The notes: generated by a model from the sequence alone, not told the origin. DNA of 51,452 bases from Bordetella petrii (GCA_017745595.1 WMBV01000023.1:64306-115757), one strand, 5' to 3'; positions 8,561 through 18,859 are shown, counted from the stretch's first letter. Program-made: numbers and translations.

Positions 8561-8614
8561 GGCGGCCTGCCCGTGGTTGAGAAGGCCCCAGTATATAAAG
8601 ACCGCGGCACGCGG

Positions 8615-9841
8615 CTACTTCGCGGCCACCGTGAAGCCGCAGCGCGGCAGGGCCGGCAAGCGCCGGAAGTCCAGGCTAGTGTCGCGCGTGGCGGGCGCGC
8701 AGCGCGCATGCGCCAGCAGAAAATCCAGCGAGACTTTCATGATCGCCATCGCGGTGTCTTCGCCCGGGCAGCGGTGTCCGCGCGCGGCCTCGCCCCCGCC
8801 CTGCGGCATGAACGCATAGGGCATCGGCGCCCCCGCCCGGAAACGCCCGGGGTCGAAGCGGCCGGGCTCGTCCCACAACCGGGGATCATGGTTGCAGCCG
8901 TACAGGTCCAGTATGGCGCGCATGCCGGCGGGTAACGGATAGCCGCGCCATTCGAAATCCTGGCGCACCCTGGCCATGACGGCCGGAAAAAACGGGTAAT
9001 AGCGCCGCACCTCGTTCAGGAAATCCCAATCGGCGCCCGGGCCGCGCAGCGCCCCGGGATGCAGATGCGCCGCGTGCGCGCAAAACACGATATACACCGA
9101 CACCGCCACCACCGGCCGCAGCAGGTTCAGCAGCTCGGTGGCGGCCAGCCCGGCATCCAGCCGCTGTCCATCAGGATCGCGGTACCGGGCCACGTGCTGC
9201 AAGGCGCGGCACGACAGCGTGGCGGCGGGCCGGTGGCGCGCCTGCTCGATCTGGCGGGCCAGCCACGCCTGCAGCCGCCGGCGCGACCAGCGCGCATGGC
9301 CGTGCGCCCACAGGCCGCGCGCCGCGTCGTCGAACAGGGCCGTCATCTGCCGCGTCCGCGAATGCAGCGCGTCTTCCGAAATGACCACGCCCGCCCACGC
9401 GCACACGGCCCGCATCAAGACGGCCTGGGCCGCCTGATACAAGGGCACGCCGCCGCGCGGCCAGCGCGCCAGCGCGCTTTCCCATTGCATCCGGACCTGG
9501 TCCGCCAGCTCGGCCACGCCCTGCCCATCCAGTATGTCCAGGAACAGCGCCTTGCGCTGCGCGTGCGCCCGGCCGTCCAGCGACTGCACCGCCCGCTTGC
9601 CGAACAGCGTGGCCCGCAGCGGCTCGGGCGCGGCGCCGTGGCGCCGGAAGCGGTCGCGGTCATAGAACAGTTCCGCCGCCTCCGCGCCTGTCAGGCACAC
9701 GGTGGGAGCCAGCAGCAGCCGGGCCTGGAATATGTCCGTGTCCAGCGCCCGGCATTGCCGGGAAATGAACCGGTACGGATCGGCAAAGAACGCCCAGGTG
9801 CTGTCGAATGCGGGCACGGTGGGCATCGCGGTATCGGACAT
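8615..9841 (-). CDS. Cytochrome P450, CYP152-like fatty-acid peroxygenase
   Basis: A 408-residue P450 that probably uses hydrogen peroxide directly to oxidise fatty acids. The usual acid-alcohol pair of the I helix is replaced by Arg242-Pro243 (NLLRPVVAV), the diagnostic arrangement of CYP152 enzymes, where Arg binds the substrate carboxylate. The haem-ligand loop is PQGGGEAARGHRCPGED with Cys358. Near residue 86 the motif AVQSLDG carries Gln, like hydroxylating members P450BS-beta and SP-alpha; the alkene-forming OleT has His. The redox-partner genes needed by ordinary P450s are absent nearby, which fits. The Met start at 9841 agrees with the family length. It is 55 bases downstream of the DUF3079 gene. 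Confidence 0.9.
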   Translation of the reverse strand: MSDTAMPTVPAFDSTWAFFADPYRFISRQCRALDTDIFQARLLLAPTVCLTGAEAAELFYDRDRFRRHGAAPEPLRATLFGKRAVQSLDGRAHAQRKALFLDILDGQGVAELADQVRMQWESALARWPRGGVPLYQAAQAVLMRAVCAWAGVVISEDALHSRTRQMTALFDDAARGLWAHGHARWSRRRLQAWLARQIEQARHRPAATLSCRALQHVARYRDPDGQRLDAGLAATELLNLLRPVVAVSVYIVFCAHAAHLHPGALRGPGADWDFLNEVRRYYPFFPAVMARVRQDFEWRGYPLPAGMRAILDLYGCNHDPRLWDEPGRFDPGRFRAGAPMPYAFMPQGGGEAARGHRCPGEDTAMAIMKVSLDFLLAHARCAPATRDTSLDFRRLPALPRCGFTVAAK

Positions 9842-9896
9842 GGCAGCGCCGCCTGCGTCGGGACAGGCCAGGCGCTCAGCACGATGCGTGCCGCGC

Positions 9897-10109
9897 TCAG
9901 GAACCGGCGGGCACGGGCGGAAGGTCTTTGGCCGGCTCGTCGAAGTCCCAGTCGCCCACGGTGTACCAGTCGTCGCCCAGCAGTTCGGCGGGGTGCTGGG
10001 TACGGCTGGAACCGTTGCCGCACATCATGGAATCGGTCGGACAGTATTTGTCGCAGCCCCAGCAGATGCGTTCGGGGTGCTTGGGATGCAGCGGGAATTT
10101 CTTGGCCAT
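9897..10109 (-). CDS. DUF3079 family small protein
   Basis: A 70-residue protein with a cysteine-rich core: HPERICWGCDKYC (about residues 11-23) and a further Cys near 30. These four cysteines and nearby histidines could bind a metal ion or Fe-S cluster. This matches DUF3079, a short family mostly from beta-proteobacteria and without known function. The start at 10109 is chosen to match the family opening AKKFPLHPKHPER; an upstream ATG at 10133 would add eight unconserved residues. It may be co-transcribed with the P450 gene downstream. Confidence 0.85.
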   Translation of the reverse strand: MAKKFPLHPKHPERICWGCDKYCPTDSMMCGNGSSRTQHPAELLGDDWYTVGDWDFDEPAKDLPPVPAGS

Positions 10110-10487
10110 GATGGCGCCACGCGGTTGCAACAATAGATATCAAATTACTGCCGCGGCGCCGTCCGGCCTTTGACAAAACGCAAACGCTACGGGGCGGGCT
10201 GCCGGTTCCGGCCCCGGGGCAGTCCCGCTCAGAAGTGTTGCAAACCCTTGCCGTTCCGGTATGCTTCCGGGCATGGACTACGCCCCAGCCCTTACCCTGG
10301 CCCTTTGCGCGATTTCGCGACGAAGCCCTCGACGTCGCCGTTGAGTGGCTTTGCGTTGTCCGGGCACCCGCCGGTGCCTATCCCGAAGGCCACGACGTCT
10401 CGTGGCCTTTTTGTTGTGTTTTTCTTGCCTTATTGCCCGAGGCGTTCGTACCGGCCTTCGTTTCCCTGCTCATAAAAGGAACGAAGC
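10110..10487. other. Divergent intergenic region with a structured leader
   Basis: A 378-base gap between the divergent DUF3079 and GNAT genes. It contains a 6-bp hairpin (10363-10378) followed by a textbook intrinsic terminator (10386-10420), so something is transcribed rightward and may end before the GNAT gene. A possible 23-residue Arg-rich leader peptide (10273-10344, ending SPRRRR) precedes the hairpins but has no clear ribosome binding site. No known riboswitch or tRNA fold was recognised. Confidence 0.5.
10386..10420 (+). terminator. Rho-independent terminator upstream of the GNAT gene
   Basis: A perfect 10-bp stem, AAGGCCACGA (10386-10395) with TCGTGGCCTT (10400-10409), around the 4-base loop CGTC, followed by a T-rich tract running to about 10423. 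It lies 68 bases before the GNAT start, on the same strand. It could end a small RNA or act as an attenuator for the GNAT gene. Confidence 0.85.
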
Positions 10488-10922
10488 ATGACTCCCCCCG
10501 CGCTTTCCATCCGCTCATACCAGCCCTCGGATGCCCACGCCGTCGTGCGCCTGTGGCAAGACTGCGGGCTGACGCGCCCCTGGAACGACCCCTACAAAGA
10601 CATTGCCCGCAAGCTCACCGTGCAGCCCGATCTTTTCCTGGTGGGCACGTTGCAGGACGCGGTGGTGGCCGCGGTCATGGCGGGCTACGATGGACACCGC
10701 GGCTGGGTCAATTACCTGGCCGTGTCGCCCGGCTGCCAGCGCCGCGGCTACGCCACCCAGCTGATACAGGCGGTGGAACGCGGGCTGGTGGCGCTGGGCT
10801 GCCCCAAGATCAATCTATTGGTACGCGGCGGCAACCAGGCGGTGATCGCCTTCTACGAGAAACTGGCTTTCCGGCAAGACGACGTGGTTAGCCTGGGCAA
10901 ACGGCTGATTCCCGATCATTGA
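10488..10922 (+). CDS. ypeA: GNAT family acetyltransferase, YpeA-like
   Basis: A 144-residue single-domain GNAT protein. It shows the opening IRSYQPSDAHAVVRLWQ, the conserved PWNDPYKDIARKL segment typical of YpeA, the acetyl-CoA loop VSPGCQRRGYATQL (about 86-99) and the late INLLVRGGN-x-x-x-IAFYEKLAF segment. The acceptor molecule is unknown. The start has AAAAGGAACG upstream. Its leader contains an intrinsic terminator, so expression may be attenuated. It is followed at 106 bases by the VOC gene on the same strand. Confidence 0.9.
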   Translation: MTPPALSIRSYQPSDAHAVVRLWQDCGLTRPWNDPYKDIARKLTVQPDLFLVGTLQDAVVAAVMAGYDGHRGWVNYLAVSPGCQRRGYATQLIQAVERGLVALGCPKINLLVRGGNQAVIAFYEKLAFRQDDVVSLGKRLIPDH

Positions 10923-11027
10923 GGCGGACAAGCGCACATCCGTAGCCGGCGGGCGCGCCGCCTTCCAGGCACGGCGCTTGCCGCCGCGTGCTGGCTCGCG
11001 CTTAACGTCGCTTAAACCGGAGGCCTC

Positions 11028-11420
11028 ATGATCGACCACATCGGCATCACCGTATCCAACTTCGAAGCCAGCCGAAAATTCTACCTGGCCGCCCTGGCGC
11101 CGCTGGGCTACGCCATCCGCAAAGAACATTCCGACGCCGCCGGTTTTGGCGCGGGCGACCCGAACGATGGCGGCGACCCCGGCGGCGACTTCTGGCTGAA
11201 GCAAGGCGACCCCGCCACCCCGCCCATCCACCTGGCGTTTCGCGCCAAGAGCATCGAACAGGTGCAGGCCTTCCATCGCGCCGCCCTGGCCGCCGGCGGC
11301 CGCGACAACGGCGCTCCCGGCCTGCGCCCCGAATACCATGCCGATTACTACGGCGCGTTCGTGTACGACCCCGACGGGTACAACATCGAAGCCGTGTTTC
11401 ACGGCGGCGCCGGCGGCTAG
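11028..11420 (+). CDS. VOC family protein (glyoxalase/bleomycin-resistance fold)
   Basis: A 130-residue protein of the vicinal-oxygen-chelate superfamily. The N-terminal MIDHIGITVSNFEASRKFY strand-helix carries the conserved His of the metal site, and the C-terminal module ends AFVYDPDGYNIEAVFH with a metal-ligand Glu in the usual place. Members are dioxygenases, isomerases or binding proteins; which one this is cannot be told. The start follows CCGGAGG. The stop codon lies inside a strong inverted repeat (11415-11452) that probably ends the transcript before sodC. Confidence 0.88.
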   Translation: MIDHIGITVSNFEASRKFYLAALAPLGYAIRKEHSDAAGFGAGDPNDGGDPGGDFWLKQGDPATPPIHLAFRAKSIEQVQAFHRAALAAGGRDNGAPGLRPEYHADYYGAFVYDPDGYNIEAVFHGGAGG

Positions 11421-11452
11421 CCGGCCGCGCGATTGCGTCCGGCCGGCTAGCC
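11415..11452 (+). terminator. Strong hairpin at the end of the VOC gene
   Basis: A perfect 12-bp stem, GGCTAGCCGGCC (11415-11426) with GGCCGGCTAGCC (11441-11452), around a 14-base loop. The stop codon of the VOC gene (11418-11420) is inside the left arm. There is no T-tract, so Rho-assisted termination or 3'-end protection are the likely roles. Confidence 0.55.
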
Positions 11453-11546
11453 TGTGTACCCTGGACATCCTGTCCTCGCGGATCTGGCAAGACCCGGCGG
11501 CGGCTCGGCCTGCCGCGCCGCCCCCGGTCCATTTCAGGAGGTAACC

Positions 11547-12077
11547 ATGCAGCGTCATCTGAAGTTCACCCTGCTGGCCGGCGCGCTGAGCCTGGCCGCT
11601 GTTGCCCATGCCGACGTCACCGTGCCGGTGCGCCTGGCCACCGACCAGGGGCCGGGCGCCGAGATCGGGTCGGTCGGCCTGGCCGACAGCAAGTATGGCC
11701 TGGTGCTCACGCCCGATCTGAAAGAGCTGCCGCCCGGGGTGCATGGCTTCCACGTGCACGAAAACGGCAGTTGCGACGCCAAGCAGCAGGACGGCAAGGC
11801 GACGCCCGCCGGCGCGGCGGGCGGCCACTACGATCCCGACGGCACCAAGAAGCACGGTACGCCGTGGGACGACGCCGGCCACCGCGGCGACTTGCCCGCG
11901 CTTTATGTGAACGCCGACGGCACGGCCAGCACACCCGTCCTGGCGCCGCGGCTGAAACTGGCCGACGTCCAGGGCCGCGCCCTGATGGTGCACGCGGGCG
12001 GCGACAACCACAGCGACCATCCCAAGCCCCTGGGCGGCGGCGCCGGCCGCATCGCGTGCGGCGTGATTCCAAAATAA
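11547..12077 (+). CDS. sodC: Periplasmic Cu/Zn superoxide dismutase
   Basis: A 176-residue enzyme that converts superoxide to peroxide and oxygen in the periplasm. Residues 1-22 are a signal peptide ending AHA. The metal site is complete by eye: the copper histidines in [12 protein letters not shown] and HAGGDNHSD, the zinc ligands in [14 protein letters not shown] and the HRGDLPAL aspartate, and the two cysteines of the conserved disulphide (ENGSCD and RIACGV). A strong ribosome binding site CAGGAGGT fixes the start. It is monocistronic, bounded by hairpin 11415-11452 upstream and repeat element C downstream, convergent with lon. Confidence 0.95.
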   Translation: MQRHLKFTLLAGALSLAAVAHADVTVPVRLATDQGPGAEIGSVGLADSKYGLVLTPDLKELPPGVHGFHVHENGSCDAKQQDGKATPAGAAGGHYDPDGTKKHGTPWDDAGHRGDLPALYVNADGTASTPVLAPRLKLADVQGRALMVHAGGDNHSDHPKPLGGGAGRIACGVIPK

Positions 12078-12234
12078 GGGGCGCGGCTTTTTGTTGGTGC
12101 TGCGTTGATGGGGGTTGTTTGCCATGGCGTCGTGGCGGGGGGCGTGAACGCCTTGGCTTCACGGAGCCGTCGGGCGCCCTGCGCGGCGCGGAGGAGCGTT
12201 CGGGTCGTGATTGGCATGGCGGTTCATATCCTCA

Positions 12235-12323
12235 GGTGTCTGACTCCCGCAGGGTGTCAGACACCGAATTGGCAAGATGGTCTGTCCACAGCGGTGTCAG
12301 GCACCCTGCGGGAGCCAGACACC
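12235..12323. repeat. Bimodular dyad repeat element C
   Basis: Left module arms are GGTGTCTGAC (12235-12244) and GTCAGACACC (12256-12265). Right module arms are GGTGTCAGGC (12293-12302) and GCCAGACACC (12314-12323). The spacer is 27 bases. The left module here is the exact reverse complement of the right module of element B. It lies between the convergent sodC and lon genes. Confidence 0.88.
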
Positions 12324-12341
12324 TGGCATAAGCCACGAAAG

Positions 12342-12425
12342 CCCCACCCCCGAAGCGCTGCGCGCTTCCCCCTCAAGGGCGACGCCGGCAGACCGGCGGA
12401 GCCGGCTCCGCGGCGCCTCCGATCG
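12342..12425. repeat. GC-rich interspersed repeat, second family
   Basis: A GC-rich stretch containing CGAAGCGCTGCGCGCTTCCC and the dyad GACGCCGGCAGACCGGCGGAGCCGG region. A truncated relative with GAAGCGCTGCGCGC occurs at 26768-26781, again beside a dyad element between convergent genes. It resembles an intergenic repeat I recall from Bordetella and related genomes; copy number cannot be judged here. Confidence 0.5.
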
Positions 12426-12477
12426 AGCCGCACCCGTTTCATCCCGGGCGGGTCGCGCAGCGTGCAGTGAAGCACTG

Positions 12478-12504
12478 ACACCTGGGGCGGCTTGCTCCAG
12501 GTGT
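12478..12504 (-). terminator. Hairpin downstream of lon
   Basis: Stem ACACCTGG (12478-12485) with CCAGGTGT (12497-12504), 8 bp around an 11-base loop, located 20 bases beyond the lon stop codon. The arms reuse the ACACCTGG sequence found at the outer edge of the dyad repeats, so it may be a worn repeat module acting as a terminator. No T-run. Confidence 0.45.
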
Positions 12505-12523
12505 TGCCGCTGGCGTTGCGCGA

Positions 12524-14871
<2,348 letters not shown>

Positions 14872-14875
<4 letters not shown>

Positions 14876-15279
14876 GGAGCCTCCCTTAGTTTGTTCAGGG
14901 TCAAGACCAGGCAGCCGTCCGTGAGTTGGGACGATTCGGGTTCCAGCGCATGCAAGGGCAGCGCGATGCGGCGGCGAAAGCGGCCGTACGGGATTTCCAG
15001 GCGGTGTATGCGCGCGTTGGCCGTGCAAGGCATGGGACGCACGCCCGACACCGTGATGCCGCCGGGGTCGAAAGCCACCACCAGCGTGTCCGACGGCACG
15101 CCCGGCAAGGCCACGTAGACCAGGACGGCGGCCGATGTTTCGATGATGTCCACCGGCGGTTCCCAGTGCGGCGCATCGGCGGGGCCGGCGCGCAGCAATT
15201 GGCGATGCAGGCGTTCGGCGTGTTCCAGCAGCGACAATGCATCGCCCCAGATCCAGGATGAAAAATCGCGCGATCTCAT
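14872..15279 (-). CDS. Small heat-shock protein, Hsp20 / alpha-crystallin family
   Basis: A 135-residue chaperone of the Hsp20 family, expected to hold unfolding proteins in the cytoplasm. After a short N-terminal region the alpha-crystallin domain spans about 42-130, with PPVDIIETSAAVLVYVALPGV, a central strand pair and the signature RRRIALPLHA-x-x-x-x-SSQLTDGCLVLTL. The usual C-terminal I-x-I tail is missing, which may limit oligomer size. The start at 15279 is preceded by AGAGGG. A sigma-32-like promoter lies 26-55 bases upstream. Coupling by a 4-base overlap to lon puts chaperone and protease under one heat-shock signal. Confidence 0.9.
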
Positions 15280-15304
15280 GAACTTGCCCTCTTGGCCATA
15301 GTTC

Positions 15305-15334
15305 GTATCTGGCGGCGGACCGGCGTATTTCAAG
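15305..15334 (-). promoter_or_regulatory. Sigma-32 (heat-shock) type promoter for hsp20-lon
   Basis: Read on the minus strand, CTTGAAA (15334-15328) matches the sigma-32 -35 element, followed after 15 bases by CCAGATAC (15312-15305), a partial match to the -10 CCCCATnT. It lies just upstream of hsp20, giving a short leader of about 25 bases. The genes it serves, Hsp20 and Lon, are standard members of the heat-shock regulon. Confidence 0.65.
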
Positions 15335-15518
15335 CCACGGAAACGATGACGGGCATGCCGCCGGCCGCGCTGCCGCGCCGGCCCACGCAAGCCGCGGGCC
15401 GGCGCCCTGCCACCCATGATGCGCGCGACGCGCGGCAAGCGCAACCGGGCATTCCGTCGACGGGGGCGTTTCCGGTGCCTGGCTGCGCAGGCGTCCCAGT
15501 TGCCTGGCTCCGGTTCCA

Positions 15519-15605
15519 GGTGTCTGGCTCCGCGGGTGCCAGACACCGTGGCGTCGAGCCAACTGTCGCATGCTTCGGTGTCTGGCACCTGCGGAGCCAG
15601 ACACC
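15519..15605. repeat. Bimodular dyad repeat element D
   Basis: Left module arms GGTGTCTGGC (15519-15528) and GCCAGACACC (15538-15547); right module arms GGTGTCTGGC (15577-15586) and GCCAGACACC (15596-15605); spacer 29 bases. Compared with other elements the eighth and ninth arm positions differ, but the opposite arm changes with them, so both stems remain perfect. Confidence 0.88.
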
Positions 15606-15621
15606 TGGGTTACGACCTGGA

Positions 15622-16638
15622 CTACGCTTGCGCCACCTCGACCGGGCGGCCGTAGAACGGGTAGCTGGGATCGTTGTAGCCGGCAGTCGATGCGTGCCCG
15701 GGCGTGACCCAGGCATTGACCATGGCCTCTTCCTGCGGGGTGATCTGCAGGTCGAGCGCGGCGTAGTAATCCTGCATCTGCGCCAGTGTGCGCGGCCCGG
15801 CGATGACCGCGGTGATCAGCGGATTGGCCAGCACCCACGCGGTGGCGAAATGGCCCGGCCGCGCGCCCCGCCCTTCGCAATAAGCCGTCAGTTCGGCGGC
15901 GATGCGCAGCGATTCTTCGCGGAACTCGGTATCCAGGATGCGCTTGTCTCCGCGGCCGGCGCGCGTGTCGGCGGCCGGCGCCTGCCCCGGCGCGTATTTA
16001 CCGGTAAGCACGCCGCGCGCGATGGGGCTGTAGGGCACCACGCCCAGCCCATAATGGCCGCAAGCCGGCAGGATTTCGACCTCGGGGCCGCGGTTCAGCA
16101 TGTTGTAGTACGGCTGGCACACCGCCGGCTGGGGCACGCCCAGCTCGCGGCACAGCCGGATGACTTCGGCTATGCGCCAGCCGCGGAAATTCGACAGCCC
16201 GAAACTGCGCAGCTTGCCGGCCCGGATCAGGTCGCCCATGGCGCGCACCGCTTCTTCCAGGTTTTCTTCGTGGAAGTCACGATGCATGTAAAGAATGTCG
16301 ATGTAGTCGGTGCCCAGGCGCGCCAGGCTGGCGTCGACGCCCTGCATGATCCAGGTGCGCGAGTAGTGCGAACGATTGGGCGCGCGGGCCACGGAGTTGC
16401 CGATCTTGGTGGCCAGTACCCAATCGTGGCGCTGCGCGCCCAGCAGCTTGCCCACGACCTCTTCCGAACGGCCCTGGTTGTAGACGTCGGCCGTGTCGAT
16501 GAAATTCAGGCCGGCTTCGCGCGCCGACGCGACAATGCGCTCGGCCTCGTCGAAGGGCGTTTGCTCGCCGAACATCATGGTTCCCAGGCACAACGGGGAA
16601 ACGCGCAAATTACTGGCACCGAGGCGACGGTATTTCAT
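15622..16638 (-). CDS. Aldo/keto reductase
   Basis: A 338-residue NADPH-dependent oxidoreductase of the AKR superfamily, (beta/alpha)8-barrel. It opens with MKYRRLGASNLRVSPLCLGTM, has the DTADVYNQGRSEEVVGKLL segment with catalytic Asp and Tyr, Lys in VLATKIG, and a late NP-x-x-x-AVIAGPRTLAQ region for cofactor binding. The usual active-site His appears in DILYMHRDF. The substrate, some aldehyde or ketone, is unknown. The start at 16638 is set by the family N-terminus. It is divergent from the Bug/aldolase operon, across a 193-base promoter region. Confidence 0.92.
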   Translation of the reverse strand: MKYRRLGASNLRVSPLCLGTMMFGEQTPFDEAERIVASAREAGLNFIDTADVYNQGRSEEVVGKLLGAQRHDWVLATKIGNSVARAPNRSHYSRTWIMQGVDASLARLGTDYIDILYMHRDFHEENLEEAVRAMGDLIRAGKLRSFGLSNFRGWRIAEVIRLCRELGVPQPAVCQPYYNMLNRGPEVEILPACGHYGLGVVPYSPIARGVLTGKYAPGQAPAADTRAGRGDKRILDTEFREESLRIAAELTAYCEGRGARPGHFATAWVLANPLITAVIAGPRTLAQMQDYYAALDLQITPQEEAMVNAWVTPGHASTAGYNDPSYPFYGRPVEVAQA

Positions 16639-16831
16639 GTTTGCAGTCCTGGTCTCGTCAAGAAAGTGGATCTCAGAGCGTACTGCTAACCGCGCGATGG
16701 CGCAGCCCGGGCCCCATGGCAAACAAAAAAAGCTTAGCAAGCAGGTCAAATAAGTTCGCTGTTCGGCCGTGCCCCGCCCTGACTAGACTACCGTCCATAA
16801 CGCCATTTACAAGACGGACGGAGAGACTGCA

Positions 16832-17788
16832 ATGCAGAGAAGAACCTTCATGGGCGCGCTGGGCGCCGGCGCGCTCGCGGTGTCGGGCCTGGCCAAGGCC
16901 CAGCCGGCCACCACGCGCATCATCGTCGGCGCGACGCCTGGCGGGGGAACGGATACGGTGGCGCGCACGCTGGCCGCCGAAATGGGGCGCGTGCTGGGCG
17001 AGACTTTCGTGGTCGACAACCGGCCCGGCGCCGGCGGCAACATCGCGGCACAGGAAATCGCGCGGGCCCGGCCCGATGCCCGCAATCTGCTGATGTGCTA
17101 TACCAGCCACGCCATCAACGCCACCCTGTATCCCGATCTGCCGTTCGACCCGGTAAAAGACTTCACGCCGATCACCCACGTCGCCAACGCGCCTTCCATT
17201 CTGCTGGCGCACCCCTCGGTGGCGGCCGGCAACGTGGCCGAGCTGATCGCGCTGGCCAAGGCCAAGCCGGGCGTCTTGAGCATGGCCCTGCCCGGCATCG
17301 GCTCGGCCGGCCACCTGGGCGCCGAAGTCATCAAGATGCAGGCCGGCGTCGACCTGCTGCTGGTGCCCTACAAGGGCACCGCGCCGGCCATGAACGACCT
17401 GATCGGCGGCCAGGTCGACCTGATGTTCGCCGGCGCCGCGCTGGCCCAGGGCCAGTTGCAGGCGGGCACCCTGAAACCGCTGGGCGTCAGCAGCGCCCGG
17501 CGCATGGAAGAATTTCCCGACATCCCGCCCATCGCCGACACCCTGCCCGGCTACGACTTCAGCGCCTGGTACGGCCTGCTCGGCCCCGCCGGCATGGACG
17601 CGGGGCAAGCCAGCCGGCTTTCGGACGCGGCCCGCACCGTATTGAGCGACGCGAAAATCAAGCGCCGGCTGCTCGACGAAGGGCTGATCGCCGTGGGCAG
17701 CACGCCCGCCGGTTTCCAGCAGTTCCTGCAAACCGAAATCGCCCGCTGGGGCAAGGTCGTGCGGGCCTCCGGCGCGCGCGCCGGCTGA
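16832..17788 (+). CDS. Bug-family periplasmic solute-binding protein
   Basis: A 318-residue receptor of the tripartite tricarboxylate transporter (TctC/Bug) family, which captures carboxylates in the periplasm. The N-terminus has twin arginines (QRRTFMG) and a hydrophobic stretch ending AKA, so export may use the Tat route. Family landmarks are present: IVGATPGGGTDTVAR, VVDNRPGAGGNIAAQEIA, HLGAEVIK and PYKGTAPAMNDLIGGQVD. No TctA/TctB membrane genes are nearby. A GGAGAGACTGCA ribosome binding site precedes the start. It is first in a group with a class II aldolase, a second Bug protein and a hydroxyacid dehydrogenase. Confidence 0.92.
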   Translation: MQRRTFMGALGAGALAVSGLAKAQPATTRIIVGATPGGGTDTVARTLAAEMGRVLGETFVVDNRPGAGGNIAAQEIARARPDARNLLMCYTSHAINATLYPDLPFDPVKDFTPITHVANAPSILLAHPSVAAGNVAELIALAKAKPGVLSMALPGIGSAGHLGAEVIKMQAGVDLLLVPYKGTAPAMNDLIGGQVDLMFAGAALAQGQLQAGTLKPLGVSSARRMEEFPDIPPIADTLPGYDFSAWYGLLGPAGMDAGQASRLSDAARTVLSDAKIKRRLLDEGLIAVGSTPAGFQQFLQTEIARWGKVVRASGARAG

Positions 17789-17946
17789 TCCGCAACCCTG
17801 CCCCGCGCCGCGCCGCGTTACTTCACAAAGTGTGAAGGCCTCTTTACGATTGGGGACTACCGCGGCGCGGCCATCGCTCTTAAATTGGAAAGTTCCCGAT
17901 GGCGCCGGGCAGGGCCATATCACTTCAATTTCTACAAGGGAAGGTC

Positions 17947-18735
17947 ATGACCAAGAGTGGCGTGTTGCAGATTCCATCCATGCGGGACCACTGTTCAGAA
18001 GCCGAATGGAAGGCGCGCGTCGACCTGGCGGCCTGTTACCGGCTGGTAGAAATTTACGGCATGGCCGACATGATGGCCAACCACATCTCGGCGCGCGTGC
18101 CGGGCGAAGACGACGCCTTTCTCATCAATGCCTACGGCATGATGTACGAAGAAATCACGGCGTCCAGCCTGATCAAGGTCGACCTGGCCGGCAACGTCCT
18201 GTCCAAGCCGGATTTCGGCGAACTGAATTACGGCATCAACAAGGCCGGCTATGTAATCCATAGCGCCGTGCACGGTGCGCGCCATGACGTCGATTGCGTC
18301 ATCCACACACACAGCTGGGCGTCGATGGCGGTCTCGTCGCTGGCCTGCGGCCTGGTTCCCTCGACCCAGACGGCAATGCGCTTCCTGAAGATCGGCTACC
18401 ACGATTACCAGGGCGTGGTGCTCGACACCAAAGAACAGGCTTCGCTGATCGAAGACCTGGGCGACGGCGAGGCGCTCATCCTGCGCAACCACGGCGCCCT
18501 GACGGTGGGCCGCAGCGTGGGCGAGGCCTTCAACTGGATGCATCGCCTGGAACTCGCCTGCCGCTCGCAACTGGCCGCGCAGGCCACCCAGCAGCCGCTG
18601 CAGGCCGTGCCGCGGGAAGTCCTGGAAGAAACCTGGAACAACTATCAGCCCGGCACGCGCCGCCCCTACGGCGTCATGGAATGGCCGGCGCTGCTGCGCA
18701 AACTGGACCGCCTGGACAGCAGCTACCGGAACTGA
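17947..18735 (+). CDS. Class II aldolase/adducin family protein
   Basis: A 262-residue protein of the class II aldolase/adducin N-terminal family, homologous to metal-dependent aldolases such as fuculose-1-phosphate aldolase. The zinc-site histidines appear in DCVIHTHSW (about residues 115-123) and in LILRNHGALTVG (about 179-190). The acid residue normally provided by an E73-like position is in the MYEEITASSLIKVDL region. Members cleave or decarboxylate hydroxy acids, or have unknown substrates. The start at 17947 follows AAGGGAAGG. It is flanked by two Bug receptors, which suggests the substrate is an imported hydroxy acid or sugar acid. Confidence 0.9.
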   Translation: MTKSGVLQIPSMRDHCSEAEWKARVDLAACYRLVEIYGMADMMANHISARVPGEDDAFLINAYGMMYEEITASSLIKVDLAGNVLSKPDFGELNYGINKAGYVIHSAVHGARHDVDCVIHTHSWASMAVSSLACGLVPSTQTAMRFLKIGYHDYQGVVLDTKEQASLIEDLGDGEALILRNHGALTVGRSVGEAFNWMHRLELACRSQLAAQATQQPLQAVPREVLEETWNNYQPGTRRPYGVMEWPALLRKLDRLDSSYRN

Positions 18736-18782
18736 GCATGCGCCGCGCCGCCGAGCGCGCCAGCAGCCGCAAGCATTCTAGG

Positions 18783-18827
18783 CGGCCAGCCGGCACCGCC
18801 CCTTGGGGGGCCGGTGCCGGCTGGCCG
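18783..18827 (+). promoter_or_regulatory. Perfect 16-bp intercistronic hairpin before the second Bug gene
   Basis: Stem CGGCCAGCCGGCACCG (18783-18798) with CGGTGCCGGCTGGCCG (18812-18827). The loop CCCCTTGGGGGGC can itself pair. There is no T-tract. It lies between the aldolase stop and the Bug start, where it could block exonucleases or partly terminate, uncoupling the level of the binding protein from that of the aldolase. Confidence 0.7.
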
Positions 18828-18859
18828 TGATTCCGTGCATAACGATAAGGAGAGACACC

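Larger units (their letters stand above)
12078..12523. other. Repeat-filled gap between convergent sodC and lon
   Basis: 446 bases without a gene. It contains dyad element C (12235-12323), a second GC-rich repeat type (12342-12425) and a hairpin just after lon (12478-12504). Nothing else was recognised. Confidence 0.7.
15280..15621. other. Intergenic region: heat-shock promoter plus dyad element D
   Basis: 342 bases without a gene. The part next to hsp20 holds the sigma-32-like promoter (15305-15334). The part next to the aldo/keto reductase holds dyad element D (15519-15605) with a further degenerate half-copy near 15473-15510. Confidence 0.65.

Noticed and set aside
10273-10344. A 23-codon gene ahead of the YpeA-like gene
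   Set aside because: No ribosome binding site precedes either possible ATG. It is mentioned only as a possible leader peptide.
16720-16745. Intrinsic terminator on the minus strand (GCTT/AAGC stem with T-run)
   Set aside because: The stem is only four base pairs and no minus-strand gene ends there.
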